From Agapanthus africanus (lineage: Eukaryota > Streptophyta > Magnoliopsida > Asparagales > Amaryllidaceae), in NCBI GenBank assembly GCA_030015575.1, contig JASDDO010000028.1:24655154-24719153 (forward strand): 64,000 nucleotides of DNA. The letters are read 5' to 3'. The position numbers were made by a program, and so were the translations under genes. This document shows positions 10,917 through 23,174 of this stretch, piece after piece. Position 1 is the stretch's first letter, and each line of letters opens with the position of its first letter. The notes under the pieces were generated by a model. It saw only the letters and a list, made by a program, of their open reading frames with translations. It was not told where the DNA came from and made no database searches.

Positions 10917-12361
10917 TTCGTGCTCTTCGACACTGGGGCATCACATTGCTTTATGTCGCAACAGTTCGTCCGAACTCATGCGATCCCAGTTAAACCGCTC
11001 GTATCCAGCTGGAATGTCAGTCCAGGGAATAACGTTCTAAAAGCAACTTTGGGATACGATCTGTGTCCAGTGGTCGTCTGCAGTCGAGAATTTTATGCGG
11101 ATTTCAAGGTGCTGGACGTACCAAACTTCGACGTAGTCTTGAGAATGGACTAGCTGGGAACTTTCTTCGCTACCATCGACTGTCGCCAAAGGAGGGTAGT
11201 GTTCGAAATACCAAATCATCCAGTGTTCTATTTTAAGAGTGGAGACTGAACATTGGAGCTTAGCATCTACCGAGCAAAACCAAAGGAGACAGAGATTGCT
11301 GCGTTGCAAGCGGAAGAATCGAAGTCATAGGTAGTTCGATAGTTCGAGAATGTATTCCCGGAAGATATATCAGGTTTGCCTCCCGATCGAGCTCTTGAAT
11401 TCAGTATTGATTTACAACCCGGCGCACAAATGGTAATAAAAGCTCCGTACCGATTAAATTTGGAAGGATTGAAGGAGATTCGCGTTCAGTTGGATGAACT
11501 CCTAAAGAAAGGCGGGATTCATCCCAGTACTTCAAGCTGGAGATCTCTGGTGTTGCCAGTAAAGAAGAAGGAAGGTTCCTACAGGATGTGTGTGGATTAT
11601 CGAGCTCTAAATGAAGTGAAAATTAAGAACAAGTATCCACTACCGCACATTGATGACCTTTTCGATCAGTTAAGTGGATTTTGTGTCTTTTCAAAGCTAG
11701 ATATTCATTCGGATTACCATCAGGTGACGGTCAAAAAGTCCGACATTCCGAAGACGGCATTTAGGACTCGTTATGGTCATTATGAATATCTCGTAATGCT
11801 ATTTAGAGTGACCAATGCATCTTCCATCTTTATGAACCTGATAAACTAAGTTTTCTGAGAGTACTTAGACAGGTTTGTTGTTATATTCATCGACGACATC
11901 CTGATGTATCCAAAGAATCAGAAAGAACACGCCGAGCACTTACGGATTGTCCTGGAGACATAGCAACAACATCAGCTCTACGCCAAGTACAGCAAGTGTG
12001 AATTTTGGATAGATCTAGTCGGATATCTCGGATATATTGTTTCAAGTAAAGGAATCCGTGTGGATCCAGCTAAGGTGTCAGCTGTCAGCGAGTGGCTGAC
12101 ACCAAAGACGGTGAAAGATATAAGAATTTTCTTGGGCTTAGTAGGATACTACCGACGATTCATCAAAGGATTCTAAAAAATCGCAGCACCCCTGACCAAG
12201 CTCACACATAAAAACGAAGCATTCGTGTGGTCAGAAATATGTGAAAAGACTTTGTAGAACTCAAGTCGAGGTTAACCTTTGCACCTATTCTTGTAATACC
12301 GGATCAATATGGCGGATTTGTTATGCATTGTGATGCGTTCGGTAAAGAATTAGGATGTGTT
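10917..12361 (+). pseudogene. TK1 protease and reverse transcriptase (5' half of pol)
   Basis: The aspartic protease begins at LFDTGASHCFM (10920). An in-frame TAG follows in the conserved VVL.MDWLG region (near 11152). RT begins near 11376, with [11 protein letters not shown] (about 11584) and [13 protein letters not shown] (about 11695). The catalytic box F-I-D-D is near 11890. The conserved PFGLTNAP motif reads LFRVTNAS here. A TAA at 11847-11849 and other stops and shifts break the frame. The beginning of RNase H (HCDAFGKELGCV) ends at 12361, where an LTR is inserted, and the rest resumes at 16379. RT and RNase H would copy element RNA into DNA. This copy cannot. Confidence 0.88.
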
Positions 12362-12734
12362 TGTTCACCGCCGAAAACATAGACGAACCGGGATGGATCG
12401 TCTTGCCTGAATTTGGAGGCAGAAGCTATTTGGATTTATCCGTCCACCTCTCCGAAAATACCAAGTTGATTTATAGCACCATATATCGGAGGTTTGGACA
12501 GACGTGGCCGTTGTAGCAGACTTTATCAGATTCCCTCTCATTTTATGAGGGGTTTTTGATTGTGGGGACGCTCTTTCCTGCAGGCGCAAACCCCTGCAGT
12601 TAATTACGTTACCGCATTGCGATAACCATTTTCTCCTTCTCCAGTAGTTCACTTCGGTCATGTGTGTTTTTGTTTGTTTTGGTTGCCCGTGGATTGTATA
12701 CGGAGACTAGTTTATGTCGTCGCCCGTAGGGCGC

Positions 12735-14439
12735 TGATTGAAAGAATTAATGTTAACCGCAATCAAGACGGTGTCGCTATGCAGCTAGCCGGTTGAGCAC
12801 GGGTCGATCCACATGGAGATGGTTGTATGTCCTTTCTTGTTTTAGACGAGTCAATAAAGAATGAGTATATGTTTGTTCAAGTCTAACCTATGTGTTTTAT
12901 TTGCAAGTATAAAGTTGTTAAGAAAAAGATACGGGATTGTAAGCTAAAGAAATCCGTACTCAAAGCCTTTGAGCCGAGTCTTGACCAATTGAAGCTAGAG
13001 CAATCGGCAACAACGTGGATTAGGGGATTTAAGCGCGGTATTCATGGAATCCGGCTTATTTACCCTTGTCCTTCCGTTCTTGTCTCTTGCTTTCGCCTCC
13101 GGCCAAACCGAACGCAACCGGTCGCGGTTAGGAATCACCGTTACCTTGTTAGGGTAGGGTGCCTAACGGAGCGCTTGCGTATCGTTTGGGCGGAGTTCAA
13201 TGGAAAATACGGGAAAAGGAAATGAGCAAAGATAATCTTAACTTACAATACCGTATTTATTCTTAACAACGATAATTACAACCATTCACAAAAACGAACC
13301 AAAAAGAGAGAACAAAAAGAAAAGAACAAAGAAAAGAAAAGATTACAAGCAAGTAATTAAAGTGCATGGAATAAAATTGCAAGTAATTAAAGACAAGAAT
13401 GAAAAATGCAAGAAAGTAATTACAAGAACCATAGAACTCAAAACAAGCATGGGATCAATAGCCAACCCTTAAACTTGCAAGCTCAATCAAGAGGTTGCAA
13501 GATCAAGAGAAGGGTAAAGAACTCATGTGAAGTGAAGAACTAATTCCATAAGAAAATACGACCCTTGAGATCAATAACTATCCCTTAACCTTTCAAGCTC
13601 AATGAAGAGGTTGAAAGATCAAGAGAAAGCAAAAATCTCAAGAGGAAGCTAAACAAACAAGAATGATACAAAAACCCTCATCTTCATTAACATCCACTCA
13701 ATGCTCTCACTACATTTTCATGGAGGGAGAATGAAGAAGAAGAAGAAAGAAACTAAAACCTAACAAAAATAGGCTAAAGAATTTAACTCTTGGCTTGGCT
13801 CAGTTCTGGGGTATTTATAGGCTGCTTACAGAAACCCCAGGGCAACAATCTGGCATAAAATGAAGTACCCAAAGTGCCCCTGAAAAGTCAACAAATGCGG
13901 AGCCCATATGGCCGCGGAACCGCGGCCTAGACCCCATGTTGGCCGTGGTTCCGCGGCCATCTAGGTGATTTGTCTGACGGGATTTTGTGGGTTTGTCTGT
14001 TTACATTTTTCCTTGTGTTTGAAAACATGAAACTGTACAAAATCTTCCAGAATATCTTCAGATTTCTTAGTCCAAGATTGCATTATCTTTTTCACTTTTG
14101 ACTTCTATCTCCCTCGGGCTCCGCGCACCCATTGATTCTTGTGCAGCCCCTCTCGTGCTCTGTGCTTGTCCGAGACATGAATGACCACTGTCATATGCCT
14201 TGTCTCTGGAACTGGTACTCGGCACTGGACGGATATGGATGACCGAAATCCGGCTTTTATCTGCTGTCAACAGATGTTCTGTATTTGGTATAACTGTGGA
14301 GATTTTGTCTTGAATTGCAATATTTGGACTGGAAACCTGTAATCTGTAAATATGTAACAAACACGGATTAAAAGCACCTAACTATAGACAACCGAGCGTA
14401 AGAATGGGCGGTATAAAATGCAGTTTTCTGTGATGAACA
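12735..14439 (-). mobile_element. Solo Athila-type LTR nested inside the OG LTR
   Basis: It starts TGATTGAAAG, ends GATGAACA, and has a perfect 5-bp duplication GGCGC at 12730-12734 and 14440-14444. The surrounding OG LTR reads continuously across the gap (compare 37680-37720). It shares CAATCAAGACGGTGTCGCT and TAGACGAGT with the Athila LTR at 9392. It contains the palindromic GC patch CCGCGGAACCGCGG near 13915. No ORF in it looks coding. Confidence 0.92.
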
Positions 14440-15584
14440 GGCGCGGATTAGTCCAAATCCGTATATTTTAGATTTGGGCTTAGGTTTATTTAAGGACCGT
14501 TAATCTGATTTGAGATTAAGATCAACTTAAATGTGTGAGTATTTGGACTCAATTTGTTCTTACTAAGGATGCGTTAGTTCAATTTGAGACTAAGATCAAC
14601 TTAGCAAAATTTTAATGATCTTTTTTATTTAAGATCTAGCAAAAGAGAAATTGGGCTCAGCTGCGAGAAAATCTCAGAGACTTAGCCAATTTGGGCTAAG
14701 TATACTTAGCCTTTTTCTTTTCAAAATCGCTAAGCATTTATTTGGGCTATGTTTTTTCAGCGCTTTTCTTTTCATGTAAAAGTGCTAAGCACTTATTTGA
14801 GCTCTGACGCTCGCATGTATGTCATGTGAAGCATTCATTCATGGGCGCTGCTCAATGAATGTTGAGCACTTTTAGTCATTTTGACTAAATGTGAAGTGTT
14901 AAGCACTTTTTATGGCGTCTACATGAGATGCATGTGCGGCGCTGGGCGCTGCCCAATCAGTGTTAAGCACTCAGCCGTTTTTGCTACATATGAAGTACTA
15001 AGCATTTTTAATCAGCGTCCACGTGTGTTTCACGTGAGGCGCTGGCTTTCTGTTTTGGGCGCTCACGTGTTTTTCACGTGAGGCGCTAGACGTTGTTAAA
15101 AGGGGGCGTCCACGTGAAGAGCACGTGAGGCGCTAGTCTTTTTTTCTTTTTTAGAGATTAAATCTCTGTTAATGGAATTTTGACCATTAATAATCACTAA
15201 GATTTTTGCTTTTTGAAGATCTAGGATTGGTTTTTTTCTTTAAGAACTAAGTTCTTTTATAGGTTCCTTTGTCCTTTTATTTTTTCTTTTGGACCTAATT
15301 CTTTTCTGAATCTTTGATTCTCAAGAAGAAGATCTTCCCGATGAGAATTAAATTCTCAACTTATGGGAGACTTGTTTTGTGGATCTCAGATTCAGAGAAA
15401 GAACTAAGTTCTTTAAAAAGGGTTAAACCCTTGGATGTGATAGAGATATTTTGATCTCTTTTCTTTACCTAGGGTTTTGAGAAGGAAGGTCTTCTTCTTT
15501 GAGAATTGAATTCTCTGTTCTTTTTTAGAGCTCCCCGTATTTTTTCTGTCTCCTCTTCCCCTTGAGACTTGAAGTCTCGGGTCA

Positions 15585-15592
15585 TTTATATA
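15585..15592 (-). promoter_or_regulatory. TATA box of the OG solo LTR
   Basis: TATATAAA on the minus strand sits in the context CACTATATAAATGAC. The two other plus-strand OG LTRs have ACTATATAAAGGACC at the same place. Confidence 0.55.
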
Positions 15593-16378
15593 GTGAAGTC
15601 AAATTATTAATTGGTTTTGAGAAAATCTCTCATTGAGAGATTCTAATTGATTTGGGGAATTTTACCCACCATTGGATCTTTGATCCAAGGAATTCTGTTT
15701 TTACCGAATATAATTTTTTCTTTTAACGAGATCGGGGAAATATTTTCCTCTATACAAAATTTATTCTGTAAAACGGTGATTTTTTAATCACAATTGGATT
15801 TTTAATCCAAGCGTTCTCTGTTTTACAGAGAGCAATCTTTCTTATTTAGAAAGATTGAGAGAATATATTCCAAAATAGAATTTTATTCTAATTGGATCTT
15901 TGATCCAACCGAGAGTATCTTTCTTATTTTAGAAAGATTTGGGAAATGTTTTCTCCCAACAGAATTTAATTCTGTATTTTGATAATTTATCATATCTGTT
16001 GGATCATTGATCCAACGGCTCTGTTTAACAGGGAGTATTGTAGAATTTTAATTCTACCTGGGCGCCAGCGCTCACGTGTTATGCACATGGCGCTACTTAA
16101 GAATTTAATTTTTATAATGGGCATTTATGTGCTTTGCACATTGGTGCCAGCGTGAGGAACACGTGCGGCACCATCTAAGAGTTTAACTCTTATGTAATGA
16201 ACTCTTCTATGCTTTGCACATTGGCGCCCGCGTGAGGAGCACGTGAGGCATCACCATAGGATTTAATCCTATTAAATTGGCTCTGGCGCTGGCGCCCTCA
16301 TGGAGAGCACGTGAGGTGCCGCCTCATTGAATTCCACAGAGCTTTGCTTTTTTATTAGGTTAAATATATTGGGAAACA

Positions 16379-18300
16379 ATGTTCTACACCTGCATGGAAA
16401 ATTTGTGGTTTTTGCATCAAGGCAATTAAAAGTTCATGAACACAACAATCCAACACATGATTTAGAGCTAGCAGCAGTGGTCTTCGCACTCAAGATTTGG
16501 CACCACTATCTTTTGGGAGAACGAGTGGATATATACACAGAACATAAAAGTCTGAAGTATATATTTACTCAGAAGAAACTCAACATGCGGCAGAGAAGAT
16601 AGCTAGAACTCATGGCGGACTTCGACATCAACCGACAGTATCATCCTAGGAAGGTGAATGTAGTTCCTGATGCATTTAGTCGCCAGCCATTAGCAATGAA
16701 CCTCACCGCTCAGTGGAGACTAAAACAAGAACTGCATGGATTAGAGATTGAAGTAGTCGTGCCAGGTAACGCTTCATTTTTTATGAACTTACAAGTCCAC
16801 TCCACTCTTGTAAATCAGATCAAGGCAACTCAAGCAAAATGATGCCAAGCTACAAAGGATCCGAGAACAAGTAGAAAATGGACTACGAACCGACTTCATC
16901 ATCCACGAAGATGGATCTTTGCGGTATGGAAGCCGTTTATGCATGCTAATCGGACCTGTTCGAGAAAAGCTGATGAAAGAAGCTCACAGCTCTCCGTATT
17001 CGGTACACCTCGTTGGCACGAAGATATACAAGGATCTACGACAACACTACTGGTGGTATGGAATGAAGCGTGAAGTAGCAAAGAGCGTAGCCAAGTGTTA
17101 GGTGTGTCATCAAGTGAAGGCTAAATATCACCAAACTGCTGGTCTATTTCAGCCGTTACCAATCCCAGAATGGTAATGGCAGCACATTACCATGGATTTC
17201 ATGGCTGCTCTCTCTCGCAACACGAAGGGTAACGATGCAATTGGGTTATTGTGGATCGACTCACTAAGTCGGCTCACTTTATTCCATTCAGAGTTGGCCA
17301 GTCAACCGAGACGTTGGCAAGGAAGTAGATGGAGGTGAGTAAAAATCTAAAGTAAGATTTAAAACCTTCAAGATGTACCATACTTGATACCCATAAACTC
17401 ATGCAGGAGATTGTGAGATTATATGGAGTGCCTGTTTGCATCGTCTTCGATCGTGATACGAGATTCCGATCACAATTTTGGCAGAGTCTGCAAACTAACC
17501 TGGGAACGATACTGAATTTCAGCACGACGTATCATCCACAAACAGACGGACAGTCTGAGCGAACAATTCAGATTCTGGAAGACATGCTGAGAGCCTATAT
17601 GTTAGACTTCGGAGGTTGGTGGAAAGATCACCTACACATTGTGGAGTTTTCATACAACAACAGCTATCAGGCAAGTATTGGGATGGCACCATTCTTAGCA
17701 CTCTACAGACGGAAATGTCGTTCCCCGTTGAGTTGGGACGACGTTGGAGACCGTGAACTCTTTAGACCAGAGATGATCGTGGCAACTGTGGACATGGTTC
17801 GCGTGATCAGGGAAAAGATACGAATAGCCTAAGACCGACAGAAGCATTGGACAGATGCAAAGCGTCGACGCATAGAGTTTCAACCCGGAGAACATGTATT
17901 CTTGAAGATCTCCCCAAATAGAGGAGTGATACGTTTTGGCAAAAGGGGTAAGTTAAGTCCAAGATACATAGGACCGTTCGATATCGAACGAGTTGGAGAA
18001 GTGGCATATCGTTTAGCATTACCACCCTCGTTGGAAGGAGTGCACAACGTGTTCCACATATCCCAACTACGACGATATGTGAGCGATCCCAGCCATATAC
18101 TTGATCATTCAGAGCTCACGGTACAGACTGACCTAACCTGCGAGCAGCAACAAGTTGAGATACTGGATCGAAAGGTGAAAACATTACGGAACAAGGAGGT
18201 AAACTTGGTCTAAGTGATGTGGAGAAAGGATTCGTCAGGAGAATCAACTTGGGAAAGAGAAAAAGATATGCATACATGATACCCTTACCTTTTTGAAAAT
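16379..18300 (+). pseudogene. TK1 RNase H, integrase and chromodomain-like tail (3' half of pol)
   Basis: RNase H resumes at 16382 with the [10 protein letters not shown] region, the [16 protein letters not shown] helix and [10 protein letters not shown]. Integrase follows. The HHCC zinc region lies near 16985-17115, with a stop between its two cysteines. The core carries Asp near 17190, Asp in VFDRDTRF (17440) and Glu in GQSERTIQ (17550), so the catalytic triad is present. The C-terminus ends in a chromodomain-like segment (WRKDSSGESTWE, about 18215-18255), the part that in chromoviruses reads histone marks to choose insertion sites. A GT-AG interval at 17335-17406 interrupts the core. Several stops make it nonfunctional. 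Confidence 0.88.
17335..17406 (+). other. Intron-like interval in TK1 integrase (72 nt)
   Basis: The donor is GAG|GTGAGT and the acceptor CATGCAG|GAG. The interval contains an in-frame TAA and aligns with nothing expected in an integrase. The flanking sequence continues directly at a point (M-E then E-I-V-R-L-Y-G-V-P) that is contiguous in related integrases. It is 72 nt long and AT-rich. Splicing is inferred from sequence only. Confidence 0.6.
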
Positions 18301-18341
18301 TAGTCCTTATGTAATTGTAAATTTCGAAAACAAAATTTTTG

Positions 18342-18355
18342 TAAGGAGAATAGAA
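18342..18355 (+). other. Polypurine tract of TK1
   Basis: The purine-rich run AAGGAGAATAGAA lies directly before TGTAACGAC, the start of the 3' LTR. This is the expected priming site for plus-strand DNA synthesis. Confidence 0.65.
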
Positions 18356-18464
18356 TGTAACGACTCTGAACTTCCTGTATAGAAATTTCTTATTATTGTA
18401 CAGAAAAAGGGTATTTCAGCCCGTGTAAGAATTAAAAGTTATTTTTGTTAAATAAAAGCAAGAA

Positions 18465-18547
18465 GCAATTTGTAGCTCACTGGTAAACCTTCTACACTGC
18501 TATGACATAGCCTGTGCGTTTGATTCCCATCAGACCCAATTATTTTT
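18465..18547 (+). ncRNA. tRNA-like module (TK1 3' LTR)
   Basis: The A-box-like TAGCTCACTGG is at 18473-18483, the B-box-like CGTTTGATTCC at 18517-18527 and a T5 run at 18543-18547. A-to-B spacing is 44 nt, as in the TK2 copy (43 nt), and the offset from the LTR start is about 110 bp. The T-arm is recognisable. The acceptor stem is not. Confidence 0.45.
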
Positions 18548-18892
18548 AGATTTTTTCTTTTTAATTTTTCGGAAGTCCAAGAGTTGCACGTGCAATTCAC
18601 GGAGAAACGAAAAGTTTCAGAAAAATCAAACAGGAGCAATGAGGTGTACAAACTCAACTTGACACATGTCATAAATCTCGAGGCAAGGCCTCAAGATCCG
18701 ACCACCCGTTTTGCCCCTAGGGCCGGCACCAACGGTTAAGATGAGTCAAAAAAAACCCGTACTTTGCACACTTGACTCTTCAACTCCCCTCAACTCTCCT
18801 GCACTGTTTGATTTTCCTGCAATCAAATAGGGACCCTTCAATTCACCATTTAACACCATATTAAATCCTTTTAATCCACATTTTTAATTACC

Positions 18893-18917
18893 AAACCCTA
18901 ATTATTCACTATAAATA
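18893..18917 (+). promoter_or_regulatory. Telo-box and TATA box of TK1 3' LTR
   Basis: AAACCCTAA (18893-18901), the plant telo-box, precedes TATAAATA (18910-18917) by 8 bp. Telomere-like CCCTA runs occupy the same position upstream of TATA in LTR copies A, B and TK2. Confidence 0.55.
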
Positions 18918-19102
18918 CCGCCCCATGTCCTAGCTCTTTCCCATTCTTAAAATTCTAGCAAAAATTCTCTCAAACTCTCTAAGTACCAGGTGGAGTTAAG
19001 CACCCCAAGTGAAGTAGCAAGCCAAACTCGACGACTGGAGTATTTCCGACGACGCCACGATACCCGAAAGCTTCCTTTCTCTCTTGCTAACCATCTAAAC
19101 AC

Positions 19103-19108
19103 GTAAGT
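19103..19108 (+). other. GTAAGT splice-donor-like site (TK1 3' LTR)
   Basis: The context is AAACAC|GTAAGTCC, 193 bp after the TATA box, aligned with the donors in the other three LTR copies. There is no ATG between a TSS about 30 bp after TATA and this site. Confidence 0.4.
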
Positions 19109-20137
19109 CCCTTCATCTCTATCCTTTTCTACCTTAAAATAATTTTTAAAACAAATCGACAAAACTGGAGTTATCTCCGATATAATCTTCTTTTTTATTT
19201 TTGTATTCCACTTGATAAGTAACTTAGATCAAACTAACATCCTATATTAATCTTAACCTTATTTCCCATCATTTAGTTTTTAGTTTAACAAAATTTTCAT
19301 GTGAAACAAACATATAACAAACTTTTTCATTAAAATACCATGAACTTTAGTATAACACTTCTCGATAATTAGTTTAAATACCTTTAGAAAAACTTCACGA
19401 GGTAACAACCTACCCCACATGCACACTATGGTTCCATAATATGGTATTCTAGATCTATGGTTCATTTAAAGAATAAGTTTTCACATTAAAATACCACACT
19501 TTTACAAAAACTGGTTTCTTTTAATCGGTATTTTGAAATCCATGGCAATTATGCCTCTACAACTCTCGTTAGGTGACCCGCTAATGAATGGTGCGGATTA
19601 TCGTACATCTTTGGGACAGTAGAGCGAGATTCAAAACTCCTCACGAAGTATTCGATCTCGAAAGGAAATAAAAATACGGTTTTTTAAGAAACGCGACTTT
19701 TCTAAACAAAACTAATTTTTGAAAAATTATATAAAAATTATGAATCCGTATTTTATTTAAAAACAAATTAATAAACTATATTTTTAAAATGAAAGATTAG
19801 AATTTTTAATAGAATACCACCAAGTTTGCAAAAGTAGTAGTTTTCATAAAAATACCATAAACTTTCAAAAAGCTAGGTTTTATCACCAAAACACCACAAC
19901 AATTAAAATACATGTTCATGAAAACCCTAAATATTATAAATCACCATCGAGCTTTATTTTTAAACTATATTAAAGTATTTTTCATAAAACCCCCTCGAGA
20001 TATGCAAACAATATTTTAAGAACTCTAGAATTAATATAGATTTAAGCGGTATCATTTCTCTTGATCCCCAGGGAGCCGGAGAAAGTGAGTGCTTGCCTAT
20101 TCAAGTTAGATAACTTAACGGAGTTATTGTTAGTTAT

Positions 20138-22305
20138 ATGTATGCCCTAGAGGCCATTACTGTACATACGATATATATTGTAATGGATGCTTGGACATAT
20201 ATAGGGAGGACTTTCTTGCTCGACATGATAGTATGCTATCTGGTTGTACTTTATCTTAACATGTACTCTGACTGTCTCTATATTACATATTGGTAAATCC
20301 CTTAGGATATGTACTCGACTACTGGGACTATGATGAGATCATACTAGTGGGGCCACGGTAGTCGACGAGTACATCCTATAACTGTTCCTAGTCGAGGGTG
20401 TATGGAGACAGGGCATCGATGCACCAGAGTAGACTAGCGTATACGCATCTTGATCCATATGATGGGCGATGGATGATCCCATATCCATCGGTGTTTGACA
20501 TCAAGGATGGTATACGGGTGCTCAGTGGAGACTGGGTACACTGGACGGACTCGTCGAGAACTCCCAGATGGTATTATACCTTATGTCAGATGGCAGTTCT
20601 CCGGTGACACTGGTACAGAGTAGTCTGTTGACCCGAGATCGTCATAGAGTCTTGTGTGATTCCCACTGTGCTTTGATTTCCATCATACCACGTCCAAGAG
20701 GGCGTGCAAAAAGGTGGCTTTTGGGTACAGTCCCGAATCACATGGAGGCAATGAGAGATAGGAGGGGATTCGTCTCTCCCGGTATAGGGAGTTGATGTTG
20801 TGCTGTGTTCGATTGGCTATAACCGGAAATCCCTGGCCAGGGTTACTGAGATTTACTGGTAAGTGTTATCAGTAGTTTCTTGAACTATTATAGACCTCAT
20901 ATCGACACGACTTATCGAGCTACTAGGGTCTGACGTTTACCACCGCTAGGCGAGATATGCAACATATCAGACGACGAGACCGGACTGTACGGGAGTGTTA
21001 CTGATTGGATTCATAGGAGAATGTACAGGCTTGCTTGTTGATCTTCTGATCGCTCAATACCCGGGTGGCCGTTACGTTTAGCAGACCGCTTGCAGCTTGT
21101 GGGTGTTTGATATGATCATCACCTACTGCCGGCGTATTGATGAGTCTTTAGAGTCCTACACAGGGGTTTCCTGGCTCAAGCGAAACGGAGTAGGAGCACA
21201 TATGTGATATATGCGGGACCGAGATTAATACGATATGAGATACCGTATTCTATTCTCGCGATTCATGACATTGATCGGTTGTATGCGATATAGCCGGTTA
21301 TCGGATCAAGTGTTGATTCGATAAGTTGTTACACATGATATTAGTCGGTTATAGCCGGGTTATTAAATCAAGAGTTGATTTAATAATTTAATATATAATT
21401 ATATATTTGATATATATTACATTACATTAACTAGTATTAGCTCACTTATGATTTATTTTCTCACTAGATTGTGCACATTGTTTATATGTGATATATGCAA
21501 GTGTACATGTTTGTATCATGCTTGATGATACATACAAGATGGGTGTATGAGACTTATATCAAGTTTAGGTTAAACTAGGGTTTACTTATTTCCTTAAGAA
21601 TAACAAAAGAGAGGAGACTTTAGTCAATGTTATCAAGCTTGTAGAAGCTTGTATGCAACATTGACAAAGTCAACTCTTTTGTCATTCCTTAGGATATTAG
21701 TTAACCCAACCCTTAACCTCATACTTTGGTTAATTCTCTACATGAGTTAAGCATGAGGGCTTAACTCAACCATGGTGCAATAATTCATTTGGATGAATTA
21801 TTCATTAGACTTCTTCTTCTTCTTCATTTCAACAAAAAGCTTTCTAGCTTCAATGGAGATTGAGAAAAAGTGTGAGAAAATCAATTCTAAAGTGAGCCCA
21901 CCTCCTACTTCTTCATCCTCTACCACATGCCATGTAGTAGAGTGTGTTCTCTTCACAAAGTTCATGACCTAGTGAAGGAATAACTTGAGTTAGTGTCTCC
22001 CCGACGTAGATCATCTTCGGCCTCGAAGTCATCGAAGCAAGCACGTTCGTTCTTCTTATGGAGCTTCTCCAGAGACCGGAGTTCACGATCGCAGCGAAGG
22101 GGACCTACACGGAGCTTAAGAAGTGAAGGACCGGATCTACAAAGGTTGTAATCCCTCTCACTTAGTGTTAAAGTGTTTAACATGTTAGTTTTCGCATAAA
22201 CTCTAGTTTAAAGATCCGGCTTTGGGTTGTTCGGCATGGCTAATTTTTTAATCGGGCATGGTTGATGCCTCATAGACCCTTGTGGCAGTGCCTAGTAACC
22301 CTACA
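20138..22305. mobile_element. 2.17-kb LTR-like insert (probable solo LTR, Copia-like) in the TK1 LTR
   Basis: GTTAT occurs at 20133-20137 and again at 22306-22310. The insert reads (A)TGTATGCCCTAGAGG... and ends CCTACA. Copy B of the host LTR reads through the same place (near 25225-25330) without it, so the empty site is visible. The TGTATGCCCTAGAGG start is one I associate with plant Copia LTRs. No coding domain is present, and the small open frames at 20398-20795 look accidental. The exact first base is ambiguous by one. Confidence 0.65.
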
Positions 22306-22970
22306 GTTATCAATGACAATTGTCTTGGAAAAAAATACAAATCCTGCCGTCTATGTGCAGCAGTTGCCGATTTCTCCCGAACATAAGATTTTTTACGGTT
22401 TAAATCAATTTCTACGAAAAAGACATGAACTCGAATCCAAACTCGAATCTAAACTTGAACTCGAATTCGAACACAAACTCGAACTCTAACCTAACTCGAA
22501 TCTAAACCCGAATATGAACTCGAATCCAATCTACTCGAACTAACTTGACTCGAACCAAGATTGCAATTGTCATGACTCGCATATTACTCGACTCACTCGA
22601 ATACATTCTACACCTTTTGTAATCTATGGTTTCGATCAAGACATGTTAATCAATCAATCAAACCAATTAAGTATATTAACCAGTTATAATATATTATATT
22701 AGGGATGCTCGGGATAGTTTCTTGTGTGAATCCAACAGAGTTTCAGAAGTCCCGTATTAACCTCTTTTTTATTTTACTCGAATATCAGTCGGGTTGACTC
22801 ATCCACAGCCTAGAGTCCCGATGCTAACACATGAAATGAGCCCGTATTTTTTTTACTCCCGGGGCCCCACTCTTGAGCTCTTGAATATTTCTACGGCTGC
22901 ATTGACATTCACACTTGGAACTTAACGTTAACATAGTGACCATATAGAGACCTATAGAATATATTTACCC

Positions 22971-23174
22971 ATGATCATATACTCTTACTCGTCATATATA
23001 TTCTACACTTGTCATTTTTTTACTCTTACCTATCTTTGGGAATTACCGAGCGCTTGTTTGCTGACGGGCATTCCACCCACTGTTCTTCTCTTGGAATGTT
23101 CGTCAGATACGGTCGAAACGGAGGAAGTTGAAGCCACAGAGGAGGATTACGACCAGATAGCTACTCAGAACTAG
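22971..23174 (+). CDS. Acidic ORF at the 3' end of TK1 LTR, hypothetical
   Basis: The last 25 codons (from 23097) align with the micro-ORFs of copies A, B and TK2: C-S-S then D-T-V-E-T-E-E-V-E with E-D-Y-D-Q-I, ending in TAG. Relative to the other copies one base is inserted next to the ATG, so here the acidic frame joins an upstream open frame starting at 22971 instead of the conserved ATG. No known family. This copy may be decayed. Confidence 0.25.
   Translation: MIIYSYSSYIFYTCHFFTLTYLWELPSACLLTGIPPTVLLLECSSDTVETEEVEATEEDYDQIATQN

Larger units (their letters stand above)
12362..16378 (-). mobile_element. Solo OG-family LTR inserted in TK1 RNase H
   Basis: It begins TGTTCACCGCC and ends GGGAAACA. 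It is flanked by GTGTT (12357-12361) and ATGTT (16379-16383), a 5-bp duplication with one change. The TK2 copy reads through this point uninterrupted (GGATGTGTTCTACATC near 63765), which proves the empty site. The minus strand matches the LTRs at 35321 and 47955: paired G-boxes (14930-15140, 16060-16320), TATA at 15585-15592 and a palindrome-rich stretch at 15150-16050. Removing the nested insert 12735-14439 leaves about 2.3 kb of LTR. Confidence 0.92.

Noticed and set aside
20398..20795. Two plus-strand open frames of about 70 codons
   Set aside because: They lie in the LTR-like insert 20138-22305, overlap each other in different frames and show no domain.
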